From contig JANINQ010000008.1 in assembly GCA_024508675.1 (NCBI GenBank), positions 240,911 to 304,910 on the forward strand: a stretch of DNA of 64,000 nt, given 5' to 3'. Of the stretch, positions 1 through 7,500 are shown one piece after another. A model generated the notes under the pieces. It was not told where the DNA came from. It did no database searches and saw nothing but the letters and a program-made list of their open reading frames with translations. Numbering within the stretch: the stretch's first letter is position 1; each line of letters begins with the position of its first letter. The position numbers and the translations under genes are program-made. The DNA is from Afipia sp. GTDB lineage: Bacteria; Pseudomonadota; Alphaproteobacteria; Rhizobiales; Xanthobacteraceae.

Positions 1-443
1 CCCTCGATCCGGATGTCGGATTGCGGAAATGCCTGCTTGAGCGCGGCACGGACGCCGTTGAGATCGCGTGTCACCGCGATGTCATAGGCGGCGATCTGCT
101 GGCCCGTGGAGTCGAAGAAGATGATGTTGGTCTGGCCGACGGCGGCGCCGATGATGTAGGCGCGCTGGGCCGACCGTACGACCGCGTTGGCGATCTTCGG
201 ATCGGCGACGAGGACATCCTTCACGTCGCGCGGCAGGTCGATGACGACCGACTTTCCGATTCCGAGCGGCAGGAAGCGAGCATTCAACTGGCCGCCTCCC
301 GATGCGGCTGCTGCGGATGCGCGGTAGTCGCTTGCGATCACCGGCGACAGGACCGGATTCAGCGCCAGCGCGCAGATCGCTGCATACGACAGGGCACGCA
401 CCATGAAGGTCCGTACAGGTGCCTGGTGTCCCTCTCGCCTCAT
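1..443 (-). CDS. cpaC: CpaC/RcpA pilus secretin, N-terminal part (gene runs off the window)
   Basis: The gene reads leftwards from an ATG at 443 and is still open at base 1, so only about 147 N-terminal residues are here. A hydrophobic export signal (about residues 14-34, ending near VIAS) is followed by a pilus-assembly N-terminal domain with PLGIGKSVVIDLPRDVKDV and the glycine-rich stretch YIIGAAVGQTNIIFFD, which is typical of the N0-like domain of CpaC/RcpA. In the family this protein forms the outer-membrane ring through which Flp pili exit; the ring-forming C-terminal domain lies outside the window. It follows cpaB by 17 bases and is probably co-transcribed with it. Confidence 0.88.
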   Translation of the reverse strand, partial: MRREGHQAPVRTFMVRALSYAAICALALNPVLSPVIASDYRASAAAASGGGQLNARFLPLGIGKSVVIDLPRDVKDVLVADPKIANAVVRSAQRAYIIGAAVGQTNIIFFDSTGQQIAAYDIAVTRDLNGVRAALKQAFPQSDIRIE

Positions 444-460
444 CGTCTCGGTCCTCTCGA

Positions 461-1249
461 TCACTTCCGTGTCGTCTGGGTTGTTGGAACGCCGTAGCGG
501 ACGACGTTGACACTGTCGCGCTTGCCGCTTTCGTCGACGGCCACGTCATTCTTGTTGGCGTCGACAAGGCTGCGCAGCGCCAGCGACAGCGTTCCGGCTT
601 GCCGCGCACGCGCCAGCGACTCGGCCTGGTCGGGCTTCAACTCGAGCGTCGCGGTCTTGCCGACCACGACCTTCTGTCCGTCCTTCTCGCCGACGGTCTG
701 GTCGATGGCGAGAACACGTATGTTGGTGAGGATGGTTTCGGAATTGATGGCGTCGGCGCTGCCGGGCCGGTCGGCGTTTTTGTCCCGCTTGGTCAGGATC
801 ACGTCGACCTTGTCATTCGGCAGGATGAAGCCGCCGGCGCCGGTTTCCGGCGAGATTTCGGTCGAGATCGCGCGCATGCCGGTGGGTAGGATCGCAGCCA
901 TGAAGCCGGAGCCGTTACCCTTCACGAGCTTGGTTTCGCGGATCGGTTCGCCGGCCAGGAATGGCGAGCGTGCAATGGAGCCGACAATCTGGCTCATGGC
1001 CTCGGCGCGGTCGGTCTTGCGGATGAAGCTCGAGCTTGCTGTGGACGAAGGCCAGGACTGCCACTGGATGTCATCCGGCGTGACTGTCTGACCCAGCGCA
1101 ATGTCCGAGCGTGCGACCAGAACGTCGGTCGTGTCCATGGTCACGGCGGCTGTTTCGACTGGCTTCGGATTGGAACCGCTTGCAAGATAGGCAGCGGCGC
1201 CACCGGCGCAGACAGCAATGGTCAGGACGACAATCCGCGCGGTATTCAT
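461..1249 (-). CDS. cpaB: Flp pilus assembly protein CpaB
   Basis: About 262 residues. One N-terminal membrane anchor (IVVLTIAVCAGGAAAYLA) is followed by a SAF domain beginning VLVARSDIALGQTVTPDDI and a CpaB/RcpC domain with ISPETGAGGFILPNDKVDVI. The family is an inner-membrane/periplasmic assembly factor that works with the CpaC secretin. An upstream GTG at 1270 is possible, but the ATG at 1249 sits behind a GGAAAG ribosome site and gives a compact signal, so I use it. It lies between cpaA upstream and cpaC downstream on the same strand, the usual cpa order. Confidence 0.9.
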   Translation of the reverse strand: MNTARIVVLTIAVCAGGAAAYLASGSNPKPVETAAVTMDTTDVLVARSDIALGQTVTPDDIQWQSWPSSTASSSFIRKTDRAEAMSQIVGSIARSPFLAGEPIRETKLVKGNGSGFMAAILPTGMRAISTEISPETGAGGFILPNDKVDVILTKRDKNADRPGSADAINSETILTNIRVLAIDQTVGEKDGQKVVVGKTATLELKPDQAESLARARQAGTLSLALRSLVDANKNDVAVDESGKRDSVNVVRYGVPTTQTTRK

Positions 1250-1322
1250 ACGCTTCACTTTCCACATCACGCTGCGACGGACCCGTCGCTGTGGTGGGAT
1301 TTGACCAGCTAAACGTCAAAGC

Positions 1323-1330
1323 ATGGTTAA
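1323..1330 (-). promoter_or_regulatory. possible CtrA half-site upstream of cpaB
   Basis: On the minus strand this reads TTAACCAT, the commonly seen CtrA half-site, about 75 bases before the cpaB start. The second TTAA at the proper 7-base spacing is missing (TTGA is there instead), so this is weak. The same locus has a perfect full box at 3780-3794. Confidence 0.3.
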
Positions 1331-1371
1331 TGAGGCGTATCTAAATCGCGTTAATGAGAAGTTGCGATCGT

Positions 1372-1896
1372 TCAGTGGCCGACGAAGCGTGTGAGGTCGA
1401 CAGCCTTCATCCATTCGGTTTCGGGATAGATCATCAGCGCACCCAAGGCGAGGGCGATGCCGTAGGGAATTCCGCTGTCCTTGCGGTGAAGCCGCTGCAG
1501 CCATTCCTGCGAAATCAGCGAATAGGGCAGGGGCCATTGCCGGAACTGCAGCATCAGCAGGGTCAGTACGCCGCCAAACAGCGACGCGTAGACGAGGTAG
1601 CTCGCGAGGGGCGGGAAGCCGAACCAGAGACCGGCTGCGGCTGCGACCTTGGCGTCTCCACCGCCGATCCATCCAAAGGCAAAGCAGGCGAACGCGACGA
1701 CAAGAACCGTCAGCCCGGCGCCCACATGCATGGCGATGTCGTACAGCGGCATGCCGGTAAGACCTGCCAGCACGAAAAACCCGGCCACCAGCAGCAGTGA
1801 GACGCGGTTGGGAATGGTCATTGTGAAGAGATCGCTCGCCGCGGCAAAAGCCATCAGGGCCGGGAACAGGAAGATGCGTGCGAGGTCGAGGATCAT
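1372..1896 (-). CDS. cpaA: prepilin peptidase CpaA (type IV, A24 family)
   Basis: About 174 residues, almost wholly membrane-embedded. The family's two aspartates are recognisable: one in the first loop (AAASDLFTMTIPN) and one in the motif FGWIGGGDAKVAAA, the GxGD signature. It should cut the short leader from the Flp prepilins encoded just upstream on the same strand and perhaps from the TadE-like proteins. I start at the ATG at 1896, directly before the first membrane helix; an ATG at 1932 would add 12 polar residues. No methylase domain is present, as is usual for short CpaA/TadV enzymes. Confidence 0.9.
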   Translation of the reverse strand: MILDLARIFLFPALMAFAAASDLFTMTIPNRVSLLLVAGFFVLAGLTGMPLYDIAMHVGAGLTVLVVAFACFAFGWIGGGDAKVAAAAGLWFGFPPLASYLVYASLFGGVLTLLMLQFRQWPLPYSLISQEWLQRLHRKDSGIPYGIALALGALMIYPETEWMKAVDLTRFVGH

Positions 1897-1995
1897 GAGC
1901 TTGCCAGGATCTTGCCGAGAAAGGGGCTGCAACTCGGTCCGGATTGAGCGAGGCGGCAGGCTAACCGGCAGAAATGAACAATCCTCGAACGGCGG

Positions 1996-2151
1996 CTACC
2001 AGATGCTGGCGATCCGGAACAGGACCGCAAGCAGCGCGAGGACGAGCGCCGCACAAACCAGCCGGATGGGCTCGACGCCCGACAGCGGCGTGAACATGGG
2101 CGTGGCCGCAGGCCGGGATTTTGAGCGTTGTTCGGCGGAGAATGGCTTCAT
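1996..2151 (-). CDS. hypothetical single-pass membrane peptide in the pilus locus
   Basis: A 51-residue frame with a polar N-terminus (MKPFSAEQRSKSRP) and one C-terminal hydrophobic helix (LVCAALVLALLAVLF). It lies between the flp terminator and cpaA on the same strand. I see no recognisable family and no convincing ribosome site, so it may not be translated. An in-frame ATG at 2181 lies inside the terminator hairpin and is unlikely. Confidence 0.35.
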   Translation of the reverse strand: MKPFSAEQRSKSRPAATPMFTPLSGVEPIRLVCAALVLALLAVLFRIASIW

Positions 2152-2179
2152 TACGCAGTACGCTGACAGGGCAGGACGC

Positions 2180-2213
2180 AAAAAAGGCTCCGGTTTCCCG
2201 AAGCCTCTTTTTT
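2180..2213 (-). terminator. rho-independent terminator after flp pilin gene 1
   Basis: The arms AGGCTTCGG and CCGGAGCCT flank a GAAA-type loop and are followed, in the minus direction, by a T run; the plus side also has a T run. It sits 18 bases after the stop of the flp gene at 2231-2395. Confidence 0.8.
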
Positions 2214-2230
2214 AGCGAGCAGTCGCCTGC

Positions 2231-2395
2231 TTACTTGATCGACGAACCGATGTTCGTGAACTTGGTGTTCAGGGTCGTGCCGAGGCCGTTCACGGCAGCG
2301 ATGATCGCCAGCGAAATGCCGGCGGCGATCAGGCCGTACTCGATCGCGGTGGCGCCGGATTCGTCCTTGACGAAGCGAGCAACGAGCTTGGTCAT
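2231..2395 (-). CDS. flp: Flp family type IVb pilin, copy 1
   Basis: 54 residues, the normal size for an Flp prepilin. The leader MTKLVARFVKDESG is followed by the conserved processing site and helix start ATAIEYGLIAAGI, with Glu at +5 and Tyr at +6 of the mature pilin as the family requires. The mature subunit would form the adhesive bundle pilus assembled by the Cpa/Tad machinery nearby. It has its own terminator. It differs from copy 2 (2750-2914) at only about five residues, so the pair is a recent tandem duplication or is kept similar by conversion. Confidence 0.93.
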   Translation of the reverse strand: MTKLVARFVKDESGATAIEYGLIAAGISLAIIAAVNGLGTTLNTKFTNIGSSIK

Positions 2396-2749
2396 CTGTA
2401 ACTCCATTTATACACGTGGCTGTAGAACTCTGGCCGTTGCGGGGGCGGAAACCACCGTGACCATGGCGTGAACCTACCCGGGAGGAATTGCAGCGCAGTT
2501 AATTCGATTGCTGAAACACCGGGGTATCGCGCTGTTCTTGCGGAGGGTAAATGCGGCTTTAATGCCCGCGCACAAAGGCGCACCCGGGTTCCACAGGCAG
2601 CACTGGATATATGGTGTGATGAAGCTTTGAACTCGGTGCTGTCCTGCCAGTTTCGGCAGTGTGCGCAGATGAATGAGTTCAGGAAGTGCAACAACGCCGT
2701 TTGAGGCTCCGATTCTTCCGGAGCCTCCGTGTGCGGCCGAATATATTGC
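2396..2749. other. intergenic region between the two flp genes
   Basis: 354 bases without a convincing gene. It should hold the promoter and leader of flp copy 1 and the 3' end of the copy 2 transcript, including the stem-loop at 2703-2727. Short frames here have no recognisable product or ribosome site. Confidence 0.5.
2703..2727 (-). terminator. stem-loop after flp pilin gene 2, lacking a T run
   Basis: The inverted arms GAGGCTCCG and CGGAGCCTC lie 22 bases after the stop of flp copy 2. Unlike the terminator of copy 1 there is no run of T in either direction, so it may protect a 3' end or end transcription only weakly. Confidence 0.45.
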
Positions 2750-2914
2750 TTACTTGATCGACGAACCGATGTCCGTGAACTTGGTATTCAGGGTCGTGCC
2801 GAGGCCGTTGACGGCAGCAATGATCGCCAGCGCAACGCCAGCAGCAATCAGGCCGTATTCAATGGCGGTCGCGCCGGACTCATCCTTGAGGAACTTCGCA
2901 ACAAGCTTGGTCAT
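2750..2914 (-). CDS. flp: Flp family type IVb pilin, copy 2
   Basis: 54 residues with the same plan as copy 1: leader MTKLVAKFLKDESG, then ATAIEYGLIAAGVALAI with Glu at +5 of the mature form. Almost all the rest, up to the C-terminal TDIGSSIK, is shared with copy 1. It is probably transcribed separately, because more than 350 bases and a stem-loop separate it from copy 1. Role as for copy 1: major subunit of the Flp pilus, cut by CpaA. Confidence 0.93.
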   Translation of the reverse strand: MTKLVAKFLKDESGATAIEYGLIAAGVALAIIAAVNGLGTTLNTKFTDIGSSIK

Positions 2915-3262
2915 CTAATTCTCCGTTTGCACACGTGCTGTGGAATCCAGGTCTTCGCAGAGTGGAACTCTGTGACCAGACGGGAACCTAAGAATGAATT
3001 GGTCAGGAGAGGTTAATGCGAACGCAGAAACCCGCGGATATCCCCGCCATCACGCGAGCCGGTAAGTTCCATGCTAATGCGACGCTGACAATTTATGGAA
3101 CTTTCGCGATCATGCTGACACCACAGGATTTTTGCTCGCGGGAGAGGCAGGGGCCTAAGGCTGTTTGCAGTTCATTCATCAATTAACGGCAGATTTGCCA
3201 TGTCGGGCGCCGGCACCGCTGCGTATCGCTTTTGCCGGCTTGTTCATGCCCCGGAGTAAAGT
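2915..3262. other. divergent intergenic region between flp copy 2 and the secretin-domain gene
   Basis: 348 bases that should hold two divergent promoters. I see a small inverted repeat (CAGAGT/ACTCTG near 2958) but no full CtrA box and no other gene. Nothing else can be supported. Confidence 0.4.
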
Positions 3263-3754
3263 ATGTCGATCCAGGTTTTGCCTCGCCGCGCCAAGGGGTC
3301 TGTCGCGCTGCGTTTTCTCGTTGCCGGTTTTCTGATGTTCCCGATGGCGACGTTCGCCGGAACCGACGACATGGTTGCCGTCGTGGTGGATCAGGCCAAG
3401 GTGATCAAGCTGCCTGAGAAGGTTTCGACGATCGTGGTCGGGAATCCCCTGATTGCGGATGTCACCCTTCAGCCCGGCGGAATGGTTGTGGTGACCGGCA
3501 AGGGCTACGGATCGACCAACATGATCGCCATGGACCGCAGCGGCGCCGTCCTGGCCAACCGCTCCATCCAGGTGGAAGGCCCCATGGACAAGATGGTGAC
3601 GGTCTATCGCGGGCTGGAACGGGAATCCTACAGTTGCACGCCGGTCTGTGAGCGGCGCGTGACCCTTGGTGACGGCCGCGCCTATTTTGATGCGACCCTT
3701 GGCCAGACCAACATCCTGAATGCCCAGGCCAGTGCCGCCGGGGCAAAGCCCTGA
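3263..3754 (+). CDS. stand-alone pilus secretin N-terminal domain protein
   Basis: 163 residues: an export signal to about residue 32 (MFPMATFAG), then one pilus-assembly N-terminal domain (VVVDQAKVIKLPEKVSTIVV ... GKGYGSTNMIAMDRSGAVL), the same domain that opens CpaC. No ring-forming secretin domain follows. A short tail has two cysteines (SYSCTPVCERR), possibly a disulfide, and then a second partial copy of the G-Q-TNI pattern (ATLGQTNILNAQ). It is probably a periplasmic accessory of the pilus secretin. It opens the plus-strand half of the locus ahead of two TadE-like genes. Confidence 0.75.
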   Translation: MSIQVLPRRAKGSVALRFLVAGFLMFPMATFAGTDDMVAVVVDQAKVIKLPEKVSTIVVGNPLIADVTLQPGGMVVVTGKGYGSTNMIAMDRSGAVLANRSIQVEGPMDKMVTVYRGLERESYSCTPVCERRVTLGDGRAYFDATLGQTNILNAQASAAGAKP

Positions 3755-3779
3755 CCACCGCTCGCGCGGGCCGGATTCG

Positions 3780-3794
3780 TTAACAACCGGTTAA
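3780..3794 (+). promoter_or_regulatory. full CtrA box upstream of the TadE-like genes
   Basis: TTAA-CAACCGG-TTAA is an exact match to the TTAA-N7-TTAA consensus of the cell-cycle regulator CtrA. It lies about 95 bases before the ATG at 3888. Control of Flp pilus genes by CtrA is established in Caulobacter; its use here is inferred. Confidence 0.6.
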
Positions 3795-3887
3795 CGTCGC
3801 GCAGCACGTTGTCCTTAACCGGCGCAAGCATTCAACAATCTCTGTCGTCTATTCTCGGCGGTAGTTATTTCCGCTGAGGATCATCCG

Positions 3888-4469
3888 ATGCGCCGCCCTG
3901 CGACATCACCGAACACGATCATCAAGGTGCTACGCCGCTTTCGCCGCAACCGGCGCGGCTCTGCGGCCATTGAGTTCGCGTTTATCGCTCCGCTTTTCTT
4001 TGTCCTGTTGTTCGCAATCATGGAAACGGCGCTGGTGTTTTTCGCCGCGCAGATTCTCGAGACCGGCACCAACGACTCGGCGCGGTTGCTGTATACGAAC
4101 CAGGCCTTGAACAACAACATGTCGCAGGTTCAGTTCGAGACTGACGTCTGCAACCGGATCAAGGTGCTGTTCTCCTGCGGGACAAACAATACGAACCTGA
4201 CGGTCGTCGTGAAAACATACGCTCCGGGCGTAACCATTCCCTCGTCCGATCTTGCGTCACCGATCGCCGGCGGAGTCTTCACCGGCAAGTCCGCATACAC
4301 GCTGCCCAAGGCGGGCGATACGGTTCTGGTCCGCGTGTTTTATCAGTGGCCGCTGGTCGTCACGGGACTCGGCTACAACATCGCGAATCTTCTCGGCTCC
4401 AGCGGAACAAGCTCTCAGCGCCTGCTGGCAGCGTCGGCCGCGTTCCGTGTCGAACCTAACGGGTCCTGA
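3888..4469 (+). CDS. TadE-like pseudopilin, first copy
   Basis: 193 residues. A basic N-terminus (LRRFRRNRRGSAAIEFAFI) leads into one long hydrophobic helix, with the pseudopilin processing pattern G-SAAIEF (Glu at +5) recognised by CpaA-type peptidases. The remaining 130 residues are periplasmic and contain two cysteines (DVCNRIKVLFSCG). TadE/TadF proteins are minor pseudopilins needed for Flp pilus assembly. It is followed after 3 bases by a second TadE-like gene, so the two are translationally linked. Confidence 0.85.
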   Translation: MRRPATSPNTIIKVLRRFRRNRRGSAAIEFAFIAPLFFVLLFAIMETALVFFAAQILETGTNDSARLLYTNQALNNNMSQVQFETDVCNRIKVLFSCGTNNTNLTVVVKTYAPGVTIPSSDLASPIAGGVFTGKSAYTLPKAGDTVLVRVFYQWPLVVTGLGYNIANLLGSSGTSSQRLLAASAAFRVEPNGS

Positions 4470-4472
4470 ACA

Positions 4473-5081
4473 ATGGCGTCTGACATGATCAAGTCATCAA
4501 GAATTGCACGCCGCAGCCGGCAGCTCATCGCACGCTTCGCACGGGACAGCCGCGGACTGGCTGCCGTCGAATTCGCATTCATCGTGCCGCTGATGCTGGT
4601 GCTGTTGTTTGGAATGATCGACACATCGAGCGGCGTCGCCATCGACCGCAAGGTGACGCTGACCACACGTTCGCTGTCCGATCTGGTGTCGCAGGGCACC
4701 AGTGTGTCGCAGACCGATCTGAAGAACTTCTTTGGCTTTGGCGTCGCGATCATGGCGCCTTACGGTGTCAACTCCGGAGAACTGGAGCAGAAGGTCACGC
4801 AGCTCGCCGTCGACGGATCGAAGCAGGTCAAGGTGGTCTGGAGTTATTCCGCAACCATCGCCAACAACACAGCCACGGTTACAACGGGCTATGCCAAGGA
4901 CACCGTCGTCACGACGGTCCCCGCCAACCTTCTTGTCGCGAACACCTATCTGATCTGGAGCGAGGTGAAATACAGCTATACGCCGATCACCGGCTACGTT
5001 CTGGGCAAGACGGTCATCCCGCTCTCCGACGAAACCTACACGCGGCCTCGCCAGTCCGACAAGGTCGATTACACAAGCTGA
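4473..5081 (+). CDS. TadE-like pseudopilin, second copy
   Basis: 202 residues with the same plan as its upstream neighbour: RDSRG-LAAVEFAFIVPLMLVLLFG gives a cleavable basic leader and one membrane helix with Glu at +5. The rest is an exported domain with no known catalytic residues and, unlike its neighbour, no cysteine pair. It is probably TadF/TadG-type, working with the first copy in pilus assembly; which letter applies cannot be settled from the sequence. A strong terminator follows 48 bases later. Confidence 0.83.
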   Translation: MASDMIKSSRIARRSRQLIARFARDSRGLAAVEFAFIVPLMLVLLFGMIDTSSGVAIDRKVTLTTRSLSDLVSQGTSVSQTDLKNFFGFGVAIMAPYGVNSGELEQKVTQLAVDGSKQVKVVWSYSATIANNTATVTTGYAKDTVVTTVPANLLVANTYLIWSEVKYSYTPITGYVLGKTVIPLSDETYTRPRQSDKVDYTS

Positions 5082-5128
5082 TTGCGGGATCGTTCCGCGT
5101 CATCTGACGCGTCAAACAGATCAAACAG

Positions 5129-5157
5129 AAAAGGCCGTGCGATCCGCACGGCCTTTT
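5129..5157. terminator. bidirectional terminator between tadE genes and cold-shock gene
   Basis: An 11-base stem (AAGGCCGTGCG / CGCACGGCCTT) with a tiny loop and flanking A and T runs. It can serve the plus-strand TadE pair and the minus-strand cold-shock gene converging from the right. Confidence 0.88.
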
Positions 5158-5212
5158 CCGTATTCATGTCTGGGTCTGAAATATCCCGCAGCGTCAGCCG
5201 CGAAAATTTCAG

Positions 5213-5419
5213 TTAGCCGGCGGCGCGAAGATTGTCCGCCGACGACTTGCCCGAACGGCGATCGGCAACGATCTCGTAGGAGATCTTCTGGCCTTCGCGC
5301 AGCGTTCCCAGGCCAGCGCGCTCGACGGCGCTGATGTGAACGAACACGTCGTTTCCGCCGTCATCCGGCTGAATAAAACCGTAGCCCTTAGTCGCGTTGA
5401 ACCACTTCACAGTTCCCAT
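5213..5419 (-). CDS. cold-shock protein (CspA family)
   Basis: 68 residues, a single cold-shock domain. The RNA-binding motifs are intact: RNP1 as KGYGFIQP and RNP2 as DVFVHIS. Such proteins bind single-stranded RNA and melt structure. I take the ATG at 5419 ([12 protein letters not shown]); longer in-frame starts would add residues unlike the family. It is the last of three minus-strand genes with linked jobs in RNA handling (RhlE-type helicase, IF-1 paralogue, Csp) but is probably transcribed from its own promoter, since 270 bases separate it from the IF-1 gene. Confidence 0.95.
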   Translation of the reverse strand: MGTVKWFNATKGYGFIQPDDGGNDVFVHISAVERAGLGTLREGQKISYEIVADRRSGKSSADNLRAAG

Positions 5420-5595
5420 GCTCACGCAGGTAGTCCTTCTCAAGATAGATATTCCATGGCTCACGAATGAGCCGGTGAGATCGAAATTTGGATGAGGTCC
5501 GTCAGCGTCTAAACCGGCTGTACCGGTGGATAGCTAGGTCGTCCGGCCGAAGATCGATCAGCGGATATTAGGTGAAAATGGGCCTTAAAACAATC

Positions 5596-5632
5596 CTGAC
5601 GTGCGCGGATTTTGATACCCGCGCGACGTGCT
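5596..5632 (-). terminator. possible terminator of the helicase-IF1 operon
   Basis: A GC-rich stem (GCGCGG/CCGCGC, loosely extended by ACGTC/GACGT) lies about 60 bases after the IF-1 gene. In the minus direction the sequence AGGATTGTTTTAA follows, a poor T run, so this is a moderate call. Confidence 0.4.
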
Positions 5633-5689
5633 TGGAATATGCCGGATCGCGCATGGCGTGCGCGACCCTGTCTGGTGAGCCGAAAGGGG

Positions 5690-5980
5690 TTACCTGCGGC
5701 GAAACTGTCCGCCGCGCGGCGGCGCGCCGCGGGGAGGACCACCGGCGCCGGCAGGGCGCTCGTCCTTATGCCGGAAAATCAGGCGGCCCTTTTCCAGATC
5801 GTAAGGCGACATTTCGATGGTCACCCGGTCGCCAGCCAGGGTCTTGATGCGGTTCTTCTTCATCTTGCCCGCGGTGTAGGCAACGATTTCATGTCCGGCA
5901 TCGAGCTGAACGCGATAGCGCGCATCGGGAAGGATTTCGGTCACCAGTCCTTCAAACTGGATCAGTTCTTCTTTCGCCAT
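5690..5980 (-). CDS. infA: translation initiation factor IF-1 paralogue with basic C-terminal tail
   Basis: 96 residues against about 72 for ordinary IF-1. Residues 1-72 are a full S1-type OB fold ([18 protein letters not shown], ending [15 protein letters not shown]); residues 73-96 are a Gly/Pro/Arg tail ([14 protein letters not shown]) resembling RNA-binding RGG tails. IF-1 binds the ribosomal A site at initiation and can act as an RNA chaperone. It lies 38 bases after an RhlE-type helicase and near a cold-shock gene, so I infer a cold- or stress-related second IF-1; whether the essential infA lies elsewhere cannot be seen here. Confidence 0.9.
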   Translation of the reverse strand: MAKEELIQFEGLVTEILPDARYRVQLDAGHEIVAYTAGKMKKNRIKTLAGDRVTIEMSPYDLEKGRLIFRHKDERPAGAGGPPRGAPPRGGQFRRR

Positions 5981-6018
5981 AGGGTCTCCAGGTCTCTCAT
6001 TCGGTTGTTCGATAAAAG

Positions 6019-7500
6019 CTACGAGCGTTGCGGGCGCTGATTATGCTTATGGCCTTGCGCCTTCGCAGGCCGGCTTTCCCGGTGAAGAAATGCGACGCCC
6101 TGAATACCATCGCCGCCATTGCCGTGAGAAGTCCGTGGCTGCTCATTGCGACTACTCTGGCGGGTATTTTCGTGACGTCCGCTCTCATGGCGGTTGGTCT
6201 GGACCATACCGTTACCACCGCCCGGACGCCTGCGGCGGCGTGGACCCTTTGATCCGGGGGCGCCTTCATTTGCGCGGGCGCCATGGTTGTTAGGATTGTG
6301 GCCATGACCGTGGGATGACCGGCCCTGCCGCTGCTGGGGAGCCGAAGCCGGGCGCTGCTGTTGCTGTCCGGGGGTGCGGCGGTCTTCCTTCGGCAGGGTG
6401 ACCTTGATCAGCCGTTCGATGTCGCGCAGGTAGCCAAGCTCCTCGGCCCCTGCCACCAGCGAAATCGCGGTGCCGTCCGCGCCGGCGCGCGCGGTGCGGC
6501 CGATGCGGTGAACATAGGTTTCCGGCACGTTGGTCAGGTCGAAGTTGATGACATGGCTGATGCCGTCGACATCGATGCCGCGTGCGGCGATGTCGGTGGC
6601 CACCAGCGTGCGGATATCGCCGGTGCGGAAGGCTGCCAGCACGCGCTCGCGGTGGTTCTGCGACTTGTTGCCGTGAATGGCCTCGGCCGGAATCCCCGCT
6701 TTTACAAGGCCTTTTACCACCTTGTCGGCGCCGTGCTTGGTGCGGGTGAACACCAGTGCGCGGTTGACCGGCTCGTTCTTGAGGATCTGCGCCAGGATGG
6801 CGGGCTTCGCCGAATGATCGACCTGCAGCACCTTCTGTGTGATGCGCTCGACCGTGGAGGACACCGGGGTCACCGCGACGCGGGCCGGATTGTTCAGCAT
6901 CTGGTCGGCGAGATCAGCGATGTCCTTCGGCATGGTGGCCGAGAAGAACAGGGTCTGACGCTTGATCGGCAGCTTGGCGACGATTTTGCGGATGTCGTTG
7001 ATGAAGCCCATGTCGAGCATGCGGTCGGCTTCATCGAGGACAAGGAATTCGACCTGGTTGAGCTTGAGCGCATTGCCCTGAACCATGTCGAGCAGGCGGC
7101 CCGGTGTCGCCACCATGACTTCCACGCCCTGCATAACGGAGCGGACCTGACGGCCCATCGGCACGCCGCCGATGGCCAGCGCCGAGGTCAGGCGCATATG
7201 CCGGCCATAGGCATTGAAGCTGTCGAGGATCTGGCCGGACAGTTCGCGGGTGGGGCTCAGCACCAGCACGCGGCAGGTCTTGGGTTGGGGCTTGATGCGG
7301 TTTTCCAGCAGGCGATGGAGGATCGGCAGCGCGAAGGATGCGGTCTTGCCGGTGCCGGTCTGGGCGATGCCGATCACGTCACGGCCGGTGATCGCGATGG
7401 GGATGGTCTGGGCCTGAATGGGGGTAGGCGTGACGTAATTTTCTTCTTTAAGCGCACGCGAGATGGGATCGGCCAGGCCGAAATCCTGAAAGGAGGTCAA
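6019..7500 (-). CDS. rhlE: DEAD-box ATP-dependent RNA helicase, RhlE type
   Basis: 493 residues. In order: Q motif ([19 protein letters not shown]), Walker A AQTGTGKT near residue 46, [19 protein letters not shown] at about 156-159 followed by RMLDMGF (the RhlE hallmark), SAT, and [10 protein letters not shown]. From about residue 375 there is a low-complexity Gln/Arg/Gly/His tail that should bind RNA. It unwinds short RNA duplexes, probably in ribosome assembly or mRNA decay in the cold. The start at 7500 puts the Q motif at the very N-terminus. It is followed by the IF-1 paralogue. Confidence 0.93.
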   Translation of the reverse strand: MTSFQDFGLADPISRALKEENYVTPTPIQAQTIPIAITGRDVIGIAQTGTGKTASFALPILHRLLENRIKPQPKTCRVLVLSPTRELSGQILDSFNAYGRHMRLTSALAIGGVPMGRQVRSVMQGVEVMVATPGRLLDMVQGNALKLNQVEFLVLDEADRMLDMGFINDIRKIVAKLPIKRQTLFFSATMPKDIADLADQMLNNPARVAVTPVSSTVERITQKVLQVDHSAKPAILAQILKNEPVNRALVFTRTKHGADKVVKGLVKAGIPAEAIHGNKSQNHRERVLAAFRTGDIRTLVATDIAARGIDVDGISHVINFDLTNVPETYVHRIGRTARAGADGTAISLVAGAEELGYLRDIERLIKVTLPKEDRRTPGQQQQRPASAPQQRQGRSSHGHGHNPNNHGARANEGAPGSKGPRRRRRPGGGNGMVQTNRHESGRHENTRQSSRNEQPRTSHGNGGDGIQGVAFLHRESRPAKAQGHKHNQRPQRS

